DNA of 11,731 nucleotides from contig JALHSX010000266.1 in assembly GCA_022865445.1 (NCBI GenBank), positions 1 to 11,731 of the forward strand, given 5' to 3'. The notes under the pieces are model-generated. The model saw only the letters and a list, made by a program, of their open reading frames with translations. It was not told the origin of the DNA and ran no database searches. This document shows positions 1 to 7,700 of the stretch, piece after piece. The stretch is from Thermoplasmata archaeon (GTDB taxonomy: Archaea > Thermoplasmatota > Thermoplasmata > UBA10834). The translations under genes and the position numbers were made by a program. The stretch's first letter is position 1. Each line of letters begins with the position of its first letter.

Positions 1-57
1 ATTGAAGAAGAGAAAGGCAGTGCAAGCTCATTGCTCTCACAACTGAGTTCGACCTGA
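1..57 (+). CDS. Possible 3' end of an upstream gene (partial)
   Basis: Frame 1 is open from the window edge to a TGA at 55-57 and reads IEEEKGSASSLLSQLSST. The hydrophilic, Ser-rich composition would suit a C-terminal tail. Only 18 codons are visible, which is too little to establish coding. Another frame is also open for a similar distance (to a TGA at about 44-46), so this is a weak call with no functional assignment. Confidence 0.25.
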   Translation: MEEEKGSASSLLSQLSST

Positions 58-178
58 ACGGTTGCTCGATGAGCTTCGATTCAGCCCAGAGAGAAAGGTG
101 ACTCCGCTCTTGACCCTGCACTCCGCCGAGATAAGTCGTCTCTTCTTCCCGGGGGCGCTGGAGAGAGTTGACCGGCGT

Positions 179-496
179 TCAGTCTACGCACTCTGTGTAA
201 TTCCTGAGTTCATGCTTGTCGAACTCGCTATGGATAATCCTGTAGAGATTGATACTCGCATAAGGGCAGAAAACGTGCCCGATTTGTGGATCAATTAGAG
301 GCTCGTTCTTCAGTGCCCTCTTTATCGGTTCACACATCAAGGCATTTCGACAAGTCCCCTGCGCTTCTCCCTCTATCTGAAAGAACGAACCGCATTTGTG
401 TGCTTCAAGAAACTGGAGATGACTTTCGATGCCGGAACACTTTGGGCACACCAGATGATTGCCCCTTGTCTTATTGCCGCAGCTTACGCACTTCAC
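179..496 (-). CDS. Small zinc-ribbon protein, function unknown
   Basis: This would be a 105-residue protein starting at GTG 496. The N-terminus has two CxxC pairs (C3/C6 and C17/C20), a classic zinc-ribbon arrangement, followed by further cysteines at about 35, 49, 55, 77 and 103. I do not recognise the remainder and see no signal peptide or membrane segment. A Shine-Dalgarno-like GGAGAGGT (about 507-514 on the opposite strand) lies 11 nt before the GTG, and a TATA-like CTTATATAA lies at 519-527, about 25 nt before the start. An ATG one base upstream in another frame meets TGA at once, so GTG is the only sensible start. Small archaeal zinc-ribbon proteins are common and often nucleic-acid binding, but no role can be assigned here. 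The gene stands alone on its strand, facing away from VAT. Coding status rests on the ribbon motif plus promoter and RBS. Confidence 0.6.
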   Translation of the reverse strand: MKCVSCGNKTRGNHLVCPKCSGIESHLQFLEAHKCGSFFQIEGEAQGTCRNALMCEPIKRALKNEPLIDPQIGHVFCPYASINLYRIIHSEFDKHELRNYTECVD

Positions 497-518
497 ATTC
501 GTTGAATACCTCTCCCTG

Positions 519-527
519 TTATATAAG
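519..527 (-). promoter_or_regulatory. TATA box of the zinc-ribbon gene
   Basis: The minus strand reads CTTATATAA. Its centre is about 27 nt before the GTG at 496, so an archaeal start site about 25 nt downstream would fall at or very near the start codon. That would give a leaderless or very short-leader mRNA, although an SD-like GGAGAGGT also lies in between, so the two signals are not fully consistent. Confidence 0.5.
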
Positions 528-679
528 CCTCATTGAGAAGGTCTAATCACCACCCGACTTTTGACAGAACCCTTGTTGAGAGGGGGGTGGGGAGTCACTC
601 CATAATCTCTTACGCGCCTCCTTAGCACCCCATGTTTCTCAAAGAGTGTGACTCGGTTGTTCCCGACGTAGCTAACGAG

Positions 680-699
680 AACGGGCTAATTAGCCCGTT
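680..699. repeat. Perfect 20-bp palindrome upstream of VAT promoter
   Basis: The sequence AACGGGCTAATTAGCCCGTT is exactly self-complementary over 20 bp. It is flanked by a second pair of arms, GCTAAC at 671-676 and GTTAGC at 710-715, which are inverted relative to each other but not symmetrically spaced. It sits about 55 bp upstream of the VAT TATA box. No T-run follows, so it does not look like a terminator. A dimeric transcription factor site is the simplest reading, but the regulator is unknown. Confidence 0.6.
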
Positions 700-751
700 G
701 TTCCAGCTAGTTAGCCAGCCTCCCCGAAACCCCTGAATTCTAATGCGCAAT

Positions 752-760
752 TATTATATA
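752..760 (+). promoter_or_regulatory. TATA box of VAT
   Basis: TATTATATA lies in an AT-rich island (about 746-760), where an archaeal TATA element is expected. The predicted transcription start is near 782, giving a leader of roughly 95 nt before ATG 878, which is long for this window. Confidence 0.6.
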
Positions 761-800
761 GAAGCGCTAACATAATCAATTGTCCGAGGTTCGAGACTCG

Positions 801-833
801 CCTGATCCAGAGTCGAACGGCCTGATCAAGAGT
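801..833 (+). repeat. 20-bp-spaced direct repeat in VAT leader
   Basis: CCTGATCCAGAGT at 801-813 recurs as CCTGATCAAGAGT at 821-833, 12 of 13 identical, with exactly 20 bp between starts. The first copy partly overlaps a potential hairpin in which GTTCGA (789-794) pairs with TCGAAC (813-818), extended by two more pairs after a 2-nt bulge. The repeat lies downstream of the predicted transcription start. It could be an operator repeat read on one face of the helix or a leader RNA element; the sequence cannot distinguish these. Confidence 0.5.
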
Positions 834-877
834 AAGGAGTTGAGGATCACGGGATCTCGCGCTATTCGGTGGTTGTC

Positions 878-3061
878 ATGGCAGAAAAGAAAGAGAAGAT
901 CCTACGCGTCGTCCAGGCCAAGTCATCCGACGACGGCAAGGGGATAGCTAGAGTCGACCCAGCGCTCATGAGGATCCTTCAGTTGAGTCAGGGCGACACC
1001 GCGATCGTAGAGGGCACGAGAGCGACCGCTGTAACGGTCTACACAGGCTACCCAGAGGATGAGAACCGTGGGACCGTCAGGATCGATGGTTCGACGCGCA
1101 AGAACGCGGGCGTCGGCCTCGACGAGAAGGTTTCCATCAAGAAGGTCGTGCCGAAGCCAGCGACCAAGGTCACGCTCGCGCCCACTCAGCAGCTCAAGAT
1201 CATGGGAGGGGAACAGTACCTCGTCCAGACGCTTGAGGGCCGCCCGATCGTGAAGGGCGACCTGATAGAGGTCAACATAATGGGGAGGAAGTTCGACCTC
1301 GTCGTTCAGAGTTTTCAGCCGGCGTCGGAAGCCGGTGTGATCCAGAGCTTCACAGAGGTCAAGCTGAGCGAGAAGCCTGCGAAACAGGAGGTCGCCAAAG
1401 GCCCGAAGGTCGCATACGAGGACATCGGCGGCCTGAGGGATGAGGTCGACAAGGTGAGGGAGATGATCGAGCTCCCCCTGAGGCACCCCGAGCTCTTCGA
1501 GAAGCTCGGCGTCGAGGCTCCGAAGGGCGTCCTCCTCCACGGGCCTCCGGGTACTGGCAAGACTCTTCTGGCCAAAGCGGTGGCATCCGAGACGAGCGCC
1601 AACTTCACATCGATAGGCGGCCCGGAGATCATGAGCAAGTTCTACGGCGAGAGCGAGGAACGCCTCAGGGAGATATTCAAGGAGGCCGCCGAGAACGCTC
1701 CGAGCATCATATTCATAGACGAGATAGACTCCATCGCTCCGAAGCGAGACGAGGTCACGGCGGAGACCGAGCGCAGGGTAGTGGCGCAGCTCTTGGCTTT
1801 GATGGACGGCTTGGAAGGCAGAGGAAAGGTCGTCGTGATAGGAGCTACGAACAGGCCGAACGCGCTAGATCCCGCAATCAGAAGGCCTGGAAGGTTCGAC
1901 AGGGAGATCGAGATAGGGATACCCGACAAGGAAGGGCGTCTCGAGATAATCGAGATCCACACGAGGGGGATGCCCCTGGCTGATGATGTGGATCTTGTTC
2001 AACTGGCAAACATGACCCACGGCTATGTTGGCGCAGATCTCGCGGCTCTGGCAAGAGAGGCTGCCATGCGCGCATTGAGGAAGGTGCTTCCAAGCATAGA
2101 CCTCGAGGCTGAGACCATACCGCTCGATGTGCTGAACAGCCTCCAAGTCACCATGGGCGACTTCATGAGCGCATATAGGGAGATGCAGCCATCGACTCTC
2201 AGAGAGGTCCTGCTCGAGACGCCGAACGTCAAGTGGGAGGACGTCGGCGGGCTGGAGCAACCCAAGCAGGTGCTCATGGAATCCGTCGAATGGCCGCTCA
2301 GATACGGCGCGCTGTTCAAGCACATGAACGCGACACCGCCGAAGGGAATACTCCTCTACGGGCCGCCCGGAACGGGAAAGACGCTTCTTGCAAAAGCTGT
2401 CGCGACCGAGAGCCACGCCAACTTCATATCGGTCAAGGGACCGGAGTTCCTGTCAAAGTGGGTCGGCGAGAGCGAGAAGGCTGTGAGGGAGACCTTCAGG
2501 AAGGCCAGGCAGGCGGCTCCTTGCGTGATATTCCTTGATGAGATTGATGCGATCGCGCCCGTGAGAGGCAAATCAAGCGACTCGGGCGTGACGGAGAGAG
2601 TCGTCAGCCAGATCCTGACGGAGATGGACGGCCTTGAGGCGCTCCACAACGTGGTCGTCATAGCGGCCACCAACAGGCCCGACATCATCGACCCGGCCCT
2701 TCTCAGAGCCGGGAGGTTCGACAGGCTCGTCTTCATACCGCCACCGGACTTGGAAGCGAGGAAGGAGATACTCAAGATCCACACCAAGGGCAAACCTCTC
2801 GACAAGGACGTTGACCTGGACAAGCTAGCCGCGAAGATGAATCATTTCAGCGGAGCGGACATAGCTGCCGTGTGCAACGAGGCCGTGATGCTCTCGATAA
2901 GGGACTATGTGCTCGAAGGCGGGGACCTCGACCAGGATAAGATCAGCAGGCGCAGGGTGAGCATGAAGTACTTTGTGAAAGCCCTGGAGAATGTGGAGCC
3001 GATGAGCGAGGACGACCTCAAGAAGTACGAGAGACTGTCCTTGAACACCATGTACAGATGA
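878..3061 (+). CDS. vat: Cdc48/VAT AAA+ ATPase (protein unfoldase)
   Basis: This is a 727-residue hexameric ATPase of the Cdc48/p97/VAT family, which unfolds and extracts proteins in the cytoplasm and can feed the archaeal 20S proteasome. An N-terminal CDC48_N double-psi barrel plus CDC48_2 region spans about residues 1-180. AAA domain D1 has Walker A GPPGTGKT at 222-229 and Walker B ending D281-E282. D2 has Walker A at 495-502 and Walker B D554-E555. Both domains have ATNRP and GRFDR segments with arginine fingers. The C-terminus is Met-Tyr-Arg, which fits the HbYX (hydrophobic-Tyr-any) motif that docks unfoldases on the 20S core. Length is normal for the family. An in-frame GTG lies at 869, but GGTGG at 868-872 is a plausible RBS 5 nt before ATG 878 and MAEKKEK is a natural N-terminus, so I chose ATG. 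Identification is very secure; use of the HbYX tail is inference. Confidence 0.97.
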   Translation: MAEKKEKILRVVQAKSSDDGKGIARVDPALMRILQLSQGDTAIVEGTRATAVTVYTGYPEDENRGTVRIDGSTRKNAGVGLDEKVSIKKVVPKPATKVTLAPTQQLKIMGGEQYLVQTLEGRPIVKGDLIEVNIMGRKFDLVVQSFQPASEAGVIQSFTEVKLSEKPAKQEVAKGPKVAYEDIGGLRDEVDKVREMIELPLRHPELFEKLGVEAPKGVLLHGPPGTGKTLLAKAVASETSANFTSIGGPEIMSKFYGESEERLREIFKEAAENAPSIIFIDEIDSIAPKRDEVTAETERRVVAQLLALMDGLEGRGKVVVIGATNRPNALDPAIRRPGRFDREIEIGIPDKEGRLEIIEIHTRGMPLADDVDLVQLANMTHGYVGADLAALAREAAMRALRKVLPSIDLEAETIPLDVLNSLQVTMGDFMSAYREMQPSTLREVLLETPNVKWEDVGGLEQPKQVLMESVEWPLRYGALFKHMNATPPKGILLYGPPGTGKTLLAKAVATESHANFISVKGPEFLSKWVGESEKAVRETFRKARQAAPCVIFLDEIDAIAPVRGKSSDSGVTERVVSQILTEMDGLEALHNVVVIAATNRPDIIDPALLRAGRFDRLVFIPPPDLEARKEILKIHTKGKPLDKDVDLDKLAAKMNHFSGADIAAVCNEAVMLSIRDYVLEGGDLDQDKISRRRVSMKYFVKALENVEPMSEDDLKKYERLSLNTMYR

Positions 3062-3078
3062 TTGACATCAGATGCAAT

Positions 3079-3086
3079 CTTAAAAT
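3079..3086 (+). promoter_or_regulatory. Weak TATA-like element before HTH gene
   Basis: CTTAAAAT lies in the 63-nt gap after VAT, about 42 nt before ATG 3125. With a start site about 25 nt downstream it would leave a short leader that includes GGAG and AAGGA. The match is weak. The gene may instead, or also, be read through from VAT. Confidence 0.3.
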
Positions 3087-3124
3087 CGGATGACGCGATA
3101 TGTGATGGGAGACGAAGGAAACCG

Positions 3125-4084
3125 ATGGTAGCGAAAAGGGAAGAGCTGATTTCGCGGATAAGGGAAACGCTCGGCAAGAGCGGTTTCTTCGTCTCGGACC
3201 CGCACAACATAAGGAGCATCAGCTTCGACATAATCGCCCGAAGGGACAAAGAACTCCTGATCATCAAGGCGCTCTCGAACATCGATTCCCTCTCGAGCGA
3301 TGACGCCGAGGAGCTGCGCATACTCGCGAGCGCCCTCACCGGCAGCCCGATGGTCATAGGGCTTCATTCCAGCTCCGGAAAGCTGGACGGCGGCATTCTG
3401 TACTCCAGGTTCGGCATACCGATCATCTCCGAGGAGACATTCCACGAGCACATGCTGGAAGGAGTGCCCCCTTTCGTCTACGCTGCACCTGGCGGGCTCT
3501 ATGTCCGGTTGGACGGCGAGACGCTCAAGAGGATCCGTCAGGAGAAGAACATCTCGCTGGGAATGCTGGCCGAGATCGCCGGCGTTTCAAGAAAGGCCAT
3601 CCAGATGTACGAGAGCGGCATGGGAGCCATGATCGAGATAGCTGCGAAGATAGAGGAGTACCTGAACGAGCCGATAGTCATGCCGCTCAACCCGTTCTCG
3701 TACACCAAGGAGATGGCAAGGACTCTCCGAACATTCGATGATTTCAAAGGCCTCAACAGAGAAGTATTCGAGATGCTCAGGGAGATCGGCTACTCGGTGG
3801 TGCCGACCATCAGGTGCCCGTTCGACGCGTTGGCGAGCGAGGAGGATGTCCTCCTTCTGACTGGGATAGAGGACAACCCCAGCATGACCGCACGAAAGGC
3901 GAGGGTTGTTGGCAACATATCCAGAGTTACTGAGAAGAAGTCGGTCATATTCGTCAGGCAGGAGACCAGCATCGAGGCGATCGATGGCACGCCCCTTATC
4001 ACTAAGGACGAGCTACGAAGGGCAGACGATGTTGATGATGTCCTCGAGCTCATTCTTCAACGCGAGAAGAGAAAGAAGGCGTGA
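3125..4084 (+). CDS. Archaeal Cro/C1-type HTH regulator with duplicated flanking domains
   Basis: This is a 319-residue protein of the archaeal family usually annotated 'putative HTH-type transcriptional regulatory protein' (about 320 residues). A Cro/C1 helix-turn-helix lies at about residues 134-182 (LKRIRQEKNISLGMLAEIAG, followed by VSRKAIQMYESG). The N-terminal half (FDIIARRDKELLIIK, residues 34-48, then alternating strands and helices) looks like a restriction-endonuclease-type fold, but the PD-(D/E)xK pattern is incomplete, so a nuclease is unlikely. The part after the HTH (from about residue 220, with FDALASEEDVLLLTG from 233) resembles the N-terminal half, suggesting an internal duplication. 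The start is ATG 3125: AAGGA sits 5 nt upstream, and the open frame further upstream to 3062 has no RBS and unconvincing sequence. It lies 63 nt after VAT and overlaps the next gene by 4 nt. Targets are unknown. Confidence 0.85.
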   Translation: MVAKREELISRIRETLGKSGFFVSDPHNIRSISFDIIARRDKELLIIKALSNIDSLSSDDAEELRILASALTGSPMVIGLHSSSGKLDGGILYSRFGIPIISEETFHEHMLEGVPPFVYAAPGGLYVRLDGETLKRIRQEKNISLGMLAEIAGVSRKAIQMYESGMGAMIEIAAKIEEYLNEPIVMPLNPFSYTKEMARTLRTFDDFKGLNREVFEMLREIGYSVVPTIRCPFDALASEEDVLLLTGIEDNPSMTARKARVVGNISRVTEKKSVIFVRQETSIEAIDGTPLITKDELRRADDVDDVLELILQREKRKKA

Positions 4085-4704
4085 CCTTGGAGAAGTTGAA
4101 GGTAGACGGCTGCACGATCCATATCCTGAGCGTGATCAAAGGGCTGAAGTCCGAGACCGAGAAGGTGCGAAAGGCCTTCGAGGAGACCAAGCCGGATGTG
4201 GTCGCGATCTCCCTGTCCAGAGAGGAGGTCGAGGGATTGAAGAACATACCTGATGACTATGAACCTGAACTGTCCAGGTACGATGAGATCTATGCCGAAG
4301 GGCTTGGCAGGTTCGGCGAAGTGGCTGCTCCTCCTCCTTGCTACGTCGCGACCCTGGAGCTGGCTCAGCATGAGGGCATTCCCCTGATACCGGTCGATAT
4401 GGACGAACAATCGTACACGGATCTCTATTGCGCGGTGGTTCCCGGAACCGCGCTGTTCAGGCACTCCACGAGGATATGGCTCCTGAAGAGGAGGACTTTC
4501 AGCGACGACAGCCCTGAGAAGTTTGTACTGGCCTGGGACAAGGCCGTGAACAATATGGAAGGGTTCAGATTGATTGAGCGCAAGCGTGCGCAAGCGATGG
4601 CGAAGGGCATCAAAAAGGCATGCGCTGGATCAAAGGATCTCTTGGCGGTGATCGAGTTCGAGAGGGCAACTGATGTGCTGGACATCCTGAGAGAAGAAGC
4701 CTAA
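4081..4704 (+). CDS. TraB/PrgY-like domain protein (soluble, divergent)
   Basis: This is a 207-residue protein resembling the soluble domain of the TraB/PrgY (pheromone shutdown) family. The N-terminus (IHILSVIKGLKSETEKVRKA, then PDVVAISLSREEV) follows the family layout: a first strand, a helix of conserved spacing, and a 'KPDVVA-x-L' strand. A middle ATLELAQHEGIPLIPVDMDE segment matches the 'A...GIP...D' pattern, and the end (ERKRAQAMAKGIKKA...LLAVIEFERATDVLDIL) matches the final helix plus strand. The GxxH motif normally present in the first strand is absent here, and there are no membrane helices, unlike longer TraB proteins. Any hydrolase activity proposed for the family is therefore doubtful. 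The GTG start at 4081-4083 overlaps the preceding TGA (4082-4084), indicating translational coupling; a TTG two codons later is the alternative. The function is unknown; family assignment is from pattern only. Confidence 0.7.
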   Translation: MTLEKLKVDGCTIHILSVIKGLKSETEKVRKAFEETKPDVVAISLSREEVEGLKNIPDDYEPELSRYDEIYAEGLGRFGEVAAPPPCYVATLELAQHEGIPLIPVDMDEQSYTDLYCAVVPGTALFRHSTRIWLLKRRTFSDDSPEKFVLAWDKAVNNMEGFRLIERKRAQAMAKGIKKACAGSKDLLAVIEFERATDVLDILREEA

Positions 4705-4749
4705 AAATAGTGTTTTGAAGGGGTTTAGGTATCGCCTTTTTGCCGGCGA
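4703..4749. terminator. Bidirectional T-rich terminator region
   Basis: The 56-bp gap between two convergent genes has T-runs on both strands: TTTT at 4713-4716 and TTTTT at 4737-4741 on plus, and TTTTT (A-run at 4703-4707) on minus. A short stem TCGCC/GGCGA at 4732-4736 and 4745-4749 encloses the plus T-run. Archaeal RNA polymerase terminates at T-tracts, so this plausibly ends the VAT block and the surface-protein gene. Confidence 0.5.
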
Positions 4750-4760
4750 GGTCTTGAATC

Positions 4761-7700
4761 CTAGTCCACGATTGTAAGGTTCGCAGCCACCACGATGTCG
4801 ACCCACGGGTCCTTGGCCTGCCCGACCGGCGTATCGATCAGCCAGCTCTTCACGCTGAAGTACCGCCAGTAAGTGCCCGAACCGTTCCACAGGTTCATGT
4901 AGAACCCTATGTAGGAGTTGAATGTGGACGGGTTTGTGAGGTTTGTAACGAGTATGTCGGAGAATCCATCACCGTTGATATCCACTACATCGAACAATGT
5001 GGGAGCGAGGCCCGTGAAGAATCCCGTGCCGACTTTGGTTGCCGAGGAGACAAAGAACGTTGATGTGGCACCAGGGAATGGAGCTCCTGCGGCAAACTGC
5101 CTGGTCAGAAGCACCCAAGACGTGGTATAGTTGTACACATTCCAGAGCGAGTTCTTGGCAACGACAATCTCCAGGTAGTGATCGCCTGCTGGATCCCCAT
5201 TGACACCATCTATCGACCCGATCCTTACGCATGTGTAGCCTGCGGTTGCCGGCACGACATTCTGGCCAACATAGCCGGAGAACAAGTCAGTGTATACGGC
5301 TGCCATGTCAACTTCGATGTAGTCCGTAGGCACGCCGCTTGAGCTCATCGTATTGGAGTCGGTGAATCTCAGGTACATTACCTTGCTCTGAACGCTTGAT
5401 GGCAGCGTGAAGTTGTACCATTTCCACGAAGTGCTGTCTATCGTGATGACTGGTATGTAGGTCGTGCCGTCGGTCGAAATCCATGCATAGAACACCTCGC
5501 TGGAAGACCCGCCGCTCGCACCGATTCTTGCGACAACCGTGAGCTGCTGGTCGGGGGTATTGGCGAGCTGCTGGAACTTCATAGTTGTGACCAGATGGCC
5601 AATTTGCCCTGATCCTGTGCTGTTCTCTGAGAACTGGACGGCCACATTATCCACCAGTTGGGTATTGGACACATTGTTGGCGGTCTTGGCGCCTTGCCCG
5701 ACCACACAGCCACTGGAACCATACGTAGCATCAAGTACCTTCTTGGTGCCTCCGGCAGCAGTCCAGTAGTTCACATTCACTCCGTTAGCGCCACCCGAGA
5801 ACGCCAAGGTAGTGTCCGCAGTGGCAATATCAAGCCGGCCGTCATTGTTCACGTCATCGATGTCGAAGTCGACGCTAGTTCCGGTCGATACTGCATACGT
5901 GCCCTTCTTGTCGGTGGTTCTGTCGGCCCACAGGGCTTTGTCGAAGAAGTACTTCAGATCGTAGACATAGATCTTGCCGCCGGCCAGAACAACCAAATCT
6001 GCCCGACCGTCGCCCGTCATATCCCTAAGATCGATCTTTGATATAGTCGAGCCTCCCCAGCCACTTGGAGCGAAGATCCAGCCGGTGGAGCCGTATGTCG
6101 TGTTGTATATCACGACTTGGCTGTTGGAATTGCTGTATGCAAAGTCATCGTGTCCATCTCCATTCACATCGCCGAAGGCGATCCATGAAACTCGGGACGC
6201 GTACGCATCCGGTCTGGAAATCGCACTTCCAGACTGCCATGTGCCGAACGTGTTCAAAGTGTTCTGGAATAGCATCAGCTGGTTGCTCGAGGCCATGCCC
6301 GCCAGGAGATCCTTGGCACCGTCGCCGTCGATGTCGCCCACTGCCATTGCCGTGACGGTGTAGTCTGTGCTAGAGCCAGGAGTGCTCTCCGACTTCCACA
6401 GGACTCTTGAGCCGAACAGGTTACTGTTCTGTATGTAAAAGGCGTACTCTCTCGTGTTGAAATTCCCGTTGCCTTCCGCCATTCCGGTCGTGCCGGCGAA
6501 GAAGTCGGCACGGCCGCCGGCGCCATTGATGAAGACCTGCTCAGACAGCGAATACATCCCTTCATTCGAATCGTTCAGCTTCGAGATGAACAAGCTGTAA
6601 GTGTTGTTGCCGGCCCGCCACTGAACGCCATTGTTGAGTCTTAGGTCTATGCTGAAGTTGTAGTAGTAAGAGGTGCCGCTGCTGAATTTTCCGATCGAGC
6701 TGATCATGGCTCCTGCAGGAGGTACACCATAGAGCTCCGCGTTCTTCACGCCGTCCGTGATCCGCACCTCGGCCACGCTAGGAGCCGCCGGCAGTGTGTC
6801 CGTATCTTGCACTTGCACAGCGACATATATCTTGTACTTGTCAGTTGATGAGACCTGATACGGCTTCGATGATACATTGCCCCATGAGACGGTATGGCCG
6901 GAGTCCTGGAACAGGAAGATCTGCGGATAGAATGTGATGGGTGAACTCGAATCGGTGATAAAGATCGTCTTGTCACCTCCGTACGCACGCTGAGGGTCAC
7001 CGGTGCTCGGTTGATTCTTCAGCGATATCTCAAGCGAATACGCACCGGCTGGCAAAGGCGAAGTGTTGAACTGGCACTCGTAGAGGTAGATTCCTCCGCC
7101 GCCGCTCATCGGGTAGAACGGATTCGAGGCAGTGCTGCTACCGTTGAAACGCGGGGCTACTGACAGGCCGGTCCTGATATCTATCAGCGTCAGCTTGTTC
7201 TCAGTGAGGATGTTGGCCATGACCTTGCTGGCGAACCTGACAAAGACATATCGATCCTTTGCGAAGCTCGTTACTGAGCTAGATGTCTCGGCAATGCCCC
7301 TCGGGGTGCCGTTCAATATGCGCTCTCCGAATATCCCGATGCCCTGATTGTCATAGAACCACTTGATGTAGGTAGGCAGGAAGCTGTCCCCCGACGGCGG
7401 CTGCTCTTGCGGGTTGATGTCCTGGTACTGGATATCGACAGGCAATTGCAGGATGGACATCGTGAAGGATGAGATTGATTGGTGGCCATGGTTGTCCCAG
7501 GCATGTATGAAGATGATCCTTCCATCCAGCTTCGATGCACTCAGTTCCCTGCCGAGTATGTTCATGAAGTCCCACTGGTAAGTGTCGCCGTTCTTGGTGT
7601 AGTCCGTCCTTTTTTGAGAATACGATATCGACTTGTCCGTCTCCAGCTGAGAACTATCTATCCATATTCCGGGAGTCGTCGTGTTGAGATCGCCGTCAGG

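Larger units (their letters stand above)
497..877. other. Intergenic region between zinc-ribbon gene and VAT
   Basis: I see no convincing gene in these 381 bases. The region holds the minus-strand promoter of the small zinc-ribbon gene, a G-rich tract near 579-593 next to a short inverted repeat GGAGT-C-ACTCC at 591-601, a perfect 20-bp palindrome at 680-699, the VAT TATA box at 752-760, and a VAT leader with direct and inverted repeats at 789-833. A 34-codon reading frame at 632-736 has no ribosome binding site and runs through the palindrome, so it was not called. Confidence 0.7.

Noticed and set aside
62..298. 78-codon plus-strand frame (TTG start)
   Set aside because: It lies antisense to the zinc-ribbon gene, has no ribosome binding site or recognisable motif, and the minus strand has the better case.
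579..593. G-rich tract as a possible G-quadruplex
   Set aside because: Only two long G-runs are present, too few for an intramolecular quadruplex.
632..736. 34-codon plus-strand frame starting ATG
   Set aside because: No ribosome binding site or promoter precedes it and it runs through the perfect palindrome; more likely regulatory DNA.
784..800. GGTTCGA-like T-loop resembling the 3' part of a tRNA
   Set aside because: There is no acceptor, D or anticodon arm upstream; that space is the AT-rich VAT promoter. The stem also does not pair as a standard T-arm.
923..1540. Long minus-strand open frame inside VAT
   Set aside because: A shadow of the strong VAT coding sequence; biased Arg/Leu/Asp composition and no motif. 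Similar shadows under 1865-2416, 4057-4593 and 9069-9677 were dismissed for the same reason.
3125..4084. Restriction endonuclease linked to an HTH
   Set aside because: The N-terminal fold resembles a nuclease but the PD-(D/E)xK residues are incomplete, and the family is known as putative regulators.
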